From Rahnella aquatilis CIP 78.65 = ATCC 33071 (GTDB lineage: Bacteria; Pseudomonadota; Gammaproteobacteria; Enterobacterales; Enterobacteriaceae), in the NCBI RefSeq assembly GCF_000241955.1, contig NC_016818.1:3100001-3164000 (forward strand): 64,000 nt of DNA, written 5' to 3'. Numbering within the stretch: the first letter of the stretch is position 1; the number at the start of each line of letters is the position of its first letter. The translations under genes and the position numbers were made by a program. Shown here in pieces: positions 58,255 to 64,000 of the stretch. The notes beneath the pieces are model-generated. The model was given only the letters and a program-made list of their open reading frames with translations, was not told where the DNA came from and searched no databases.

Positions 58255-58413
58255 CTAAAAAGGGATGAATGAGGTGATAGCACATACGCCCAGATCAAAG
58301 TTGCCCCCCTGATCACAGTAACTGTTTAGCGCCAGCAGATACAGACCGATGCAAATGAGCAGGAAAAGAACGAACGTAACGATCCTCCGGACATTGAAAA
58401 CAGGCTTTTTCAA
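58255..58413 (-). CDS. mgrB: PhoP/PhoQ feedback inhibitor MgrB (divergent, TTG start)
   Basis: 52 residues if initiated at TTG 58413 (KKPVFNVRRIVTF). Single inner-membrane helix ~11-29, then periplasmic SYCDQGGNFDLGVCAITSFI-PF. C21, C33 and C44 stand exactly five residues after C16, C28 and C39 of E. coli MgrB. CDQ and the G-[IV]-CAI..FIP signature are kept, while the last Trp is Phe. MgrB binds PhoQ and lowers its kinase output; loss causes colistin resistance in Klebsiella. E. coli mgrB also uses a non-ATG start. A longer frame to 58497 lacks homology. Confidence 0.88.
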   Translation of the reverse strand: MKKPVFNVRRIVTFVLFLLICIGLYLLALNSYCDQGGNFDLGVCAITSFIPF

Positions 58414-59164
58414 TTTAATGGCAGGTCTCTTTTGGTTTAAAAAGCGTCTATCAGGGCTCAAAGGCGACGTCCGACATTTGACTGAACAGAAAGACATAGT
58501 ACGACGAATATCCTAAACAACGATATAACGAAGCTAGGCTTTTACACGCGATACAACGTGTAATAATCACCTACGTAAATCAAACAATAAAATGTATAAG
58601 TTTTATCTATAAATAGCGGGCAATCCTTGTTTGATCTTAGTCAAGCAAAGTAATGTTTATTACCCTGAGCTTCTGATTACCCCCATTTAATAAGTTCTAT
58701 AAAATGGACTAATTAATAAAAACCACAAGCCTATTTATATAGAAAAACAGAACATGAAATAATGAATTAATTCCTGCAAGGCCCATGACAGAAATCCCCC
58801 TCCTGAACCTTATTCTGATAAGATAAACCGGGTTACGTCTGGCGCCATATCCTCAAGATCCACGACATACAAGCCCTGCAACAGCAGATTGCATGAATGT
58901 TTAATGCTCATTATTTAGAAACTGATAAAGAAATTGCTTGCTCTACAGTTGATTAATAAATTCAATAATATTGCACCCATCATTAAAATAATTGACTTTT
59001 AATGGATATTCTCAGGAACTTCCTTGTTGAATTATACCACTCGTTAAAATATCATCCCGCCGTCGAACAGTTCTTCTGTATCTTCGGTTATATAAATGAA
59101 AGCATAATGGCTGAAGTATTTTCAGCTGATTCATGCTGACTATTTTTTATTGAGGGATTAATAA
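58414..59164. other. AT-rich region between mgrB and the autotransporter
   Basis: 751 bases with no gene seen. It holds the mgrB promoter on the minus strand (I could not find a clear PhoP box) and a very AT-rich leader for the autotransporter, including long A/T stretches between 58590 and 59000. A strong ribosome-binding site (TTGAGGGATTAATAA) precedes ATG 59165. Confidence 0.5.
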
Positions 59165-61855
59165 ATGCATGCATGGAATAAAAAGTTCTTCGTTTCTAAA
59201 ATAGCGCTGGCCTGCGCTGTTGCAGTCGCGACCCCCGTGGCGATGTCAGCAGACATTTCTGACACCGTTTACGATACGTTCTATCATGACTACACGCTGG
59301 CGGGTCATATTGGATATCGTGGATATGTAGACAATGATGGAGCGAATACCAGCTATACCGGCGGAGACATCTACTCTTCTATCAATAATGCGGTGGTTAA
59401 CGGTGTTATTTCCACTCACTATCTCGGTTTTGATAGTAATAATAGCAACACACTGAATATCACTAATACGACTGTCAACGGCATGATCACTTCTGAGTGC
59501 ATGACGAGCGATTGCACAGCCCGTAATGATTATGATCAGTCTCCTTTGCAACTGACCATTGATAATTCCAATATTAATGATACTTACGAACACTTTGATT
59601 ACGATGTTACTGATGACAATGGCGTTCGTGACCACGAAGTCCTGAACACCTACGATATGGGCGTTGCAGTGACATTGAATCAGGAAAGTAACATCGTTAT
59701 CAAAAATAACTCTCACGTCGCGGGTATTGCACTGACGCAAGGCTACGAGTGGGCTGATACAGATGTTAATAACAGCAATACTTTTGATAATACCCTGACG
59801 GTAAATGATTCTGTGCTGACTTCTGGTTCTTATACAGAATTGCAGACCAGTGGTTTCTACGGCCAGTCTGATAAGCCAAGCGATTACGGTAATATCAGCG
59901 CCGCAGGTACTCAGGCTGATGATATCGCTTTATCTGTTGTTGCCAGTGCAACTGCGGATAACGCAATGAAAACCAATGCCGTATTCAATAACTCGACAAT
60001 TACGGGTGACGTCGCTTTTGTCAGCACCTTCGACGAAAACTATTATGTCGGTGGCCATGACAGTAATGCTGATGGCGTGCTGGATACCAATGGTTGGGAC
60101 GACACCGACGAACTGAACCTAACGCTGGACAATGGCAGCAAATGGGTTGGGGCCGCCAACTCTGATGTTCAGATTGATTCAGCCTTATATAACCACAGCA
60201 CCAACAGCATCTGGCCTGGCTCTGTCTTCAGCAGCACCAATGGCTATCTGACTGGCGATGAGGTTTATCAAAGCGGTCTATTTAATGTCGCGCTAAACAA
60301 CGGTTCCGAGTGGGACACAACCAAAACGTCAAATATTGACGATCTGACTGTTAACAACCGGTCCCAGGTGAATGTCGTTGAATCTGAACTGCTGGCAGAT
60401 CACATCTCCCTGACCAATACATCAACGTTGAAAATTGCCGCCCACGGTAGTGTTAAAACAGATGTGTTGAACCTGAGCTCAGGCAGTCAGGCATCGCTGA
60501 CAGAAGAAAGCGCCTCTCTTTACGCCAACACCATCGTCGTGGGCAACGGCTCTGAGCTGAACTTAGGTTTGGGTGAGGTTGATACGCATAACATGGTTCT
60601 GACTGATAACGGTACTTTCGATATCGGTAGCCGTGAATATGTTCTTAACTCTGATATGAATAACGCACGCGACAAAACTGCCGCTGACTATGTGTATGAT
60701 CAGGGGACTATCGCTATCAACTCCGACGGTCATCTGGCCGTGAATGGCGTGACAAACGGCAATTATCAGGTACGTATCGATAACGCGACAGGCGAAGGCC
60801 AGGTCGCTGATTATCAGAATAAAGAGCTGATCCGCATCTACGGCGGTAATGCGACCTTTACGCATGCGAATACCGCTGATCTGGGTGCCTACAAGTATCA
60901 GGCAGAACAGTACAATGATATCGTTGTGCTGGAAAAACAAGGCATTACCTCTACTGCAAATGCTGCCCTGAGCCTGCCTTCTTCTAATGCTGCAACCTGG
61001 CATATGGAACAAGACACGTTAGAAAACCGCATGAACAGTTCACGTCACACCCAGGGCAATGATAAAGGGGGTGTGTGGGTTAACTACTTCGGTGGTCAGC
61101 AAAACGGTGACAACGGCGTGATTGATTACGATCAGGACGTTAATGGCATTATGGTGGGTCTGGATAAAGTCACCGAAGGCGGTGGCGAACGCCAGTGGCT
61201 GGTGGGTATGGCAGCAAGCTTCGCGAAATCCAGCCTGTCTATGGATGATGCAGATGCGGATACTGACAGCCAGTCAGCACGCGTTTACTCCAGCCTGAAC
61301 TTCAATAACGGCGCATTCTTTGATTCCTCTCTGAGCTACAGCCACTTCAGCAACTCAACAGACAGCACCATGAGCAACGGTCAGCAAGTATCAGGTGATA
61401 GCACTACTGATGCATGGGGCTTTGGTCTGAAACTGGGTTATGACTGGAAATTCGCACCTCAGGCTTACCTGACGCCATACGCAAGCATTACTGGCGTGTT
61501 TATTGGTGATGACGATTACAGCATGAGTAACAACATGCATGTCAGCGATCAGGCTTATGACAGTATGCGTTATGAGCTGGGTGGTAACCTGGGTTATTCC
61601 TTCGATCTGGGTGCAGATCAGGCAATCAGCCCGTATGCCACGCTGGCATATGTGTATGAAGATGCTAACAACGATGCAAACATCAATGGTGACCGTATCG
61701 ACAACGGCGTTGATGGCTCCGCTGTCCGTGTTGGTTTAGGGGGTCAGTTCGACATGAGCAAAAACTTCACCGTTTACGCAGGGGCTAACTACCTTGGCGG
61801 CAGCGATGTTGACCAGCCCTGGGCAGCCAACCTGGGTATGAAATACCGCTGGTAA
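59165..61855 (+). CDS. Classical autotransporter (type Va secretion)
   Basis: 896 residues. Signal peptide SKIALACAVAVATPVAMSAD. The passenger (~28-600) is rich in Asn, Asp, Thr and Ser with recurring short beta-strand units (NSNTLNITNTTVNG, LTLDNGSKWVGAAN, LNNGSEWDTTK), as in beta-helix passengers. The linker is near LSLPSSNAATWHMEQDTLENR. The C-terminal ~270 residues are an outer-membrane barrel (GGVWVNYFGGQQNGDNGVID, WGFGLKLGYDWKF, GANYLGGSDVDQPWAAN) ending GMKYRW. It is probably surface-exposed or shed, with an adhesion or biofilm role as inference. It interrupts the mgrB-yobH pair of E. coli. Confidence 0.9.
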   Translation: MHAWNKKFFVSKIALACAVAVATPVAMSADISDTVYDTFYHDYTLAGHIGYRGYVDNDGANTSYTGGDIYSSINNAVVNGVISTHYLGFDSNNSNTLNITNTTVNGMITSECMTSDCTARNDYDQSPLQLTIDNSNINDTYEHFDYDVTDDNGVRDHEVLNTYDMGVAVTLNQESNIVIKNNSHVAGIALTQGYEWADTDVNNSNTFDNTLTVNDSVLTSGSYTELQTSGFYGQSDKPSDYGNISAAGTQADDIALSVVASATADNAMKTNAVFNNSTITGDVAFVSTFDENYYVGGHDSNADGVLDTNGWDDTDELNLTLDNGSKWVGAANSDVQIDSALYNHSTNSIWPGSVFSSTNGYLTGDEVYQSGLFNVALNNGSEWDTTKTSNIDDLTVNNRSQVNVVESELLADHISLTNTSTLKIAAHGSVKTDVLNLSSGSQASLTEESASLYANTIVVGNGSELNLGLGEVDTHNMVLTDNGTFDIGSREYVLNSDMNNARDKTAADYVYDQGTIAINSDGHLAVNGVTNGNYQVRIDNATGEGQVADYQNKELIRIYGGNATFTHANTADLGAYKYQAEQYNDIVVLEKQGITSTANAALSLPSSNAATWHMEQDTLENRMNSSRHTQGNDKGGVWVNYFGGQQNGDNGVIDYDQDVNGIMVGLDKVTEGGGERQWLVGMAASFAKSSLSMDDADADTDSQSARVYSSLNFNNGAFFDSSLSYSHFSNSTDSTMSNGQQVSGDSTTDAWGFGLKLGYDWKFAPQAYLTPYASITGVFIGDDDYSMSNNMHVSDQAYDSMRYELGGNLGYSFDLGADQAISPYATLAYVYEDANNDANINGDRIDNGVDGSAVRVGLGGQFDMSKNFTVYAGANYLGGSDVDQPWAANLGMKYRW

Positions 61856-61890
61856 TTTTGCCGGTCTGAATAACACTCTTCAGTAATTTG

Positions 61891-61919
61891 TTGGCCCCTT
61901 TTCAGGGGCCAATTTTTTT
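61891..61919 (+). terminator. Terminator of the autotransporter gene
   Basis: TTGGCCCCT and AGGGGCCAA form a 9-bp stem followed by seven Ts. Confidence 0.92.
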
Positions 61920-62040
61920 GGGTGTCTTCGCGGCTTTGCTGATTAGGATTCTGCTGCAGTGACATTTTCTGAAAAATAACTTCTACTATACTTATCAATA
62001 TCCTGAATCGTTCAGGACAAGATGTTTAGGGAGTTGCAGA

Positions 62041-62277
62041 ATGGGAATAATTAAAACCGTCATCGTGCTGGCCGTCATTTACGCGATTTTTCTTTTTTCG
62101 GGGTATGGCGTGACGGTTGGCAGCAGTGAGAATGCCGCCGGACTGGGCCTGAAATGCCAGTATTTAACGGCCAGAGGGATAGTCAGCTCGCAATATATTC
62201 ACTCTGACAGTGGCGTTATCGGCGTTGCCAACTGCCCGATTTTCAAGCAGGTGGGTGAAGTGGTCGATAATAAATAA
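62041..62277 (+). CDS. yobH: Small membrane/exported protein YobH
   Basis: 78 residues. N-terminal helix (TVIVLAVIYAIFLFSGYGV), then GSSENAAGLGLKCQYLTARG and GVIGVANCPIFKQVG with two cysteines. It matches E. coli YobH (GYGVLIGSKENAAGLGLQC, YLTARG, DCPLLRK). Function unknown. In E. coli it is next to mgrB and kdgR; here the autotransporter lies between it and mgrB, and kdgR is not in the window. Confidence 0.9.
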   Translation: MGIIKTVIVLAVIYAIFLFSGYGVTVGSSENAAGLGLKCQYLTARGIVSSQYIHSDSGVIGVANCPIFKQVGEVVDNK

Positions 62278-62301
62278 GACGAACAGTGTACCGCACTGCT
62301 G

Positions 62302-62333
62302 ATTGTCATGCCTGCGGATGCAGACATGACAAT
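62302..62333. terminator. Stem-loop between yobH and the next gene
   Basis: ATTGTCATG and CATGACAAT form a 9-bp perfect stem with an inner CTGC/GCAG pair, between convergent genes; the following CATTTAT is only weakly T-rich. Confidence 0.6.
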
Positions 62334-62339
62334 CATTTA

Positions 62340-62585
62340 TCAGCTATCGTGCTTCGTGAATTTCAACTCGATCAGTGAAATTGCCTTCTCGATAGCACGC
62401 TTCGTCACAGGATCGGCTCCGGCAGGATGCTTGCTGAAATCAATGCTTTTCAACTGATGAGACATCTTCTCACGCACTTCGGCTGGCGCAATAATTTCAA
62501 TCACATCCAGAATTTGTTTAATTACCAGCTGGCATGCAACCAGATCGGATTCGATTTCCTGTTCTCTGTTCAAAGACTCGGACAT
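62340..62585 (-). CDS. Small helical protein (DUF2766-like)
   Basis: 81 residues, SD-containing start (GGAGCAGCGC upstream). [40 protein letters not shown] and [14 protein letters not shown] form an all-helical protein resembling the DUF2766 family of Enterobacterales. No membrane segment. Function unknown; the family name is recalled from sequence pattern and is less certain than the gene itself. Confidence 0.65.
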   Translation of the reverse strand: MSESLNREQEIESDLVACQLVIKQILDVIEIIAPAEVREKMSHQLKSIDFSKHPAGADPVTKRAIEKAISLIELKFTKHDS

Positions 62586-62786
62586 GCGCTGCTCCTTCCA
62601 TAACGGTCATTCATAAAAATTATGGCCGCGAGGATATCACGCCCTTTCCTGAAATTCTCTTTTCTGCCGCTTCGCATTTTTTCGTCCGACAAAGACGGAC
62701 AAATAAGCAGCAAACGCACCGCGCCGGATGTTGTCAGGGGCATAATGGTTCTATGCTTAACAGGATGACAAAAATGGAGATGCGCT

Positions 62787-62978
62787 ATGTTCGCACTTGT
62801 TTTGACGATTTGTTATCTGGGCGGAGGATGTGAAGACTTAGTGATCGATGCCTTTAATACTCAGAAACAATGCATGGCCGCGATGCATCAGCAAGGTTTA
62901 CGCCAGGCTGGCTGTTACCCCATTGAAGATTTTATCGACGGTTACTGGATCCCTGCACACGAGAATGCTGACTACTGA
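62787..62978 (+). CDS. yebW: Small protein YebW (DUF1482)
   Basis: 63 residues, same length as E. coli YebW. FALVLTICYLGGGCEDLVID, AFNTQKQCMAAMHQQGLRQA and GCYPIEDFIDGYWIPA align along the whole protein, with four conserved cysteines. AATGGAGATGCGCT gives the ribosome-binding site. In E. coli yebW directly follows yebV; here it is ~52 kb away beyond yobH. Function unknown. Confidence 0.92.
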   Translation: MFALVLTICYLGGGCEDLVIDAFNTQKQCMAAMHQQGLRQAGCYPIEDFIDGYWIPAHENADY

Positions 62979-63105
62979 AGCTTTGTGTCAGCATTCACAC
63001 AGCGCGACAAAAAATGTCATAACGATTGCTAAAGTGTTCGAAGAACGGTATGAATACCCTGTTACTCATTGATATTTAACCATATTGACAGGGCAGGAAA
63101 TGGCA

Positions 63106-64000
63106 ATGACGATACGTAAAACTTATGGGTGCTTCAAAAAACTTCCTCTCGCGCTCCTTTTCTCCGGCTCCTTAATGGCTTCTTTCGCTACCTGCGCTGC
63201 GACTGTTCCCGCAGGCGTTGAGCTGGCAGCCAAACAAGAAATTGTCCGTAACAACGGGAGCGAACCCGCTTCGCTTGACCCGCACAAAGTGGAAAGCGAT
63301 GTTGAATTCAATATACTCAGCGATCTTTTTGCCGGACTGGTCACTATCGATAGTAAAGGTAATGCACAACCTTCACTCGCGGCTAGCTGGGAAACTAAGG
63401 ATAACAAAACCTGGGTCTTCCATCTGCGCCCCGGGATCGTCTGGTCCGACGGCTCTCCTGTCACCGCGCAGGATGTCGTTTTCAGCTGGCAACGGCTGAT
63501 CGACCCGAAAACCGCTTCACCTTATGAAACTTATCTGAGCAGCATGCATGTGCTGAATGCCGGCGACATCATCAACGGCAAGAAGCCCGCTGACCAACTG
63601 GGCATCAAAGCGCTGGATAAGCAGACGCTGGAAGTTACGCTTGATCAACCGCTTTCCTATTTCCTCGGCATGCTGGCGCACCCTTCGCTCTCCCCGATCA
63701 GTCAGGCGGATGTGGAGAAATACGGCGATAAGTGGACTCAGCCAGGCAATCTGATCAGCAGCGGTCCGTTCAAACTCGATACCTGGACGGTCAACGAACG
63801 CATCACTGCCGTGCGCAACCCGAACTACTGGGATAACGCACATACCGTCATCAATAAAGTCACTTATTTACCGATCGCTTCGGGTACTGCGGACGTTAAT
63901 CGCTATAAAGCCGGTGAAATCGACATTACTTATACCGTCCCTTCCCCGCTGTTTGCATCGCTGAAAAAAGAGCTGGGTTCACAAGTTCATGTCAGCCCTT
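63106..64000 (+). CDS. Peptide ABC transporter substrate-binding protein, OppA/MppA type (partial)
   Basis: 298 codons visible; the 3' end lies outside. ATG 63106 is preferred because GCAGGAAATGGCA places AGGA eight bases upstream. The signal peptide is LPLALLFSGSLMASFATCAA. NNGSEPASLDPHKVESDVEF, LRPGIVWSDGSPVTAQDVVF, SWQRLIDPKTASPYETYLSS and GNLISSGPFKLDTW are cluster-C (SBP type 5) signatures; AEVPxG-like VPAGVELAAKQEIVRN resembles OppA and MppA starts. It binds oligopeptides or murein tripeptide in the periplasm for the Opp permease. Confidence 0.9.
   Translation, partial: MTIRKTYGCFKKLPLALLFSGSLMASFATCAATVPAGVELAAKQEIVRNNGSEPASLDPHKVESDVEFNILSDLFAGLVTIDSKGNAQPSLAASWETKDNKTWVFHLRPGIVWSDGSPVTAQDVVFSWQRLIDPKTASPYETYLSSMHVLNAGDIINGKKPADQLGIKALDKQTLEVTLDQPLSYFLGMLAHPSLSPISQADVEKYGDKWTQPGNLISSGPFKLDTWTVNERITAVRNPNYWDNAHTVINKVTYLPIASGTADVNRYKAGEIDITYTVPSPLFASLKKELGSQVHVSP

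Overview
The window is chromosomal DNA of a member of the Enterobacterales. The backbone genes (prc-proQ-msrC-letA-letB-rsmF-yebV, sdsR-yebY-copD-copC, ftnA, holE, ptrB, yebF, dbpA, purT, yoaH-pabB-nudL-sdaA-pdeD-yoaE-manXYZ-yobD-mntP-rlmA, cspC-yobF, yebO-mgrB, yobH, yebW) are all recognisable E. coli 'minute 41' genes, but their sequence divergence and rearranged order point outside E. coli/Salmonella. A Yersiniaceae-type organism such as Rahnella or a relative is my inference from gene content; no marker gene here settles the genus.

Layout. 1-10.4 kb is conserved: prc (3' part outside the window), proQ, msrC, the LetA/LetB lipid-transport pair, rsmF and yebV, with a PAS-PAS-PAS-GGDEF cyclase wedged between rsmF and yebV. 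10.4-27.0 kb is accessory DNA where E. coli has yebW-pphA: a papain-like cysteine peptidase, an ASCH protein, two translationally coupled giant secreted WG-repeat proteins, a DUF1883 protein, an M20 amidohydrolase, an extensin/LAS-type protein, AdhP, a chemoreceptor, and a periplasmic alkyl sulfatase with an outer-membrane partner. 27.05-29.84 kb is a decayed integrative element: two ~70-bp direct repeats flank a truncated cation-efflux gene, a cytochrome b gene, an acetyltransferase and the last ~55 codons of a phage tyrosine integrase. The right repeat runs into the terminator of the small RNA gene sdsR, so the element sits at the 3' end of that sRNA.

30-38.5 kb holds the copper genes copC-copD-yebY, ferritin with a strong Fur box, holE, a proline iminopeptidase, a 33-residue lysine-rich protein, ptrB, yebF and dbpA. 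38.7-53.9 kb is conserved metabolism and signalling: PurR-regulated purT, pabB, nudL, sdaA, the CSS/EAL phosphodiesterase pdeD, yoaE, the mannose PTS with a Mlc-type operator, yobD, mntP, rlmA and a PgeF-like protein. 54-63 kb has cspC-yobF, an NAPE-PLD-like hydrolase, small phage-type genes, yebO and mgrB, then a classical autotransporter inserted between mgrB and yobH, then yebW and the start of an OppA/MppA-type peptide-binding protein.

Functional threads: envelope lipid transport and peptidoglycan/protease functions (LetAB, Prc, extensin-like), c-di-GMP turnover (a cyclase at 8.2 kb and a phosphodiesterase at 44.4 kb), metal handling (CopCD, FtnA, MntP), the PhoQ inhibitor MgrB, and several recently gained surface or secreted proteins. 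No rRNA, tRNA, CRISPR array or intact insertion sequence was seen.
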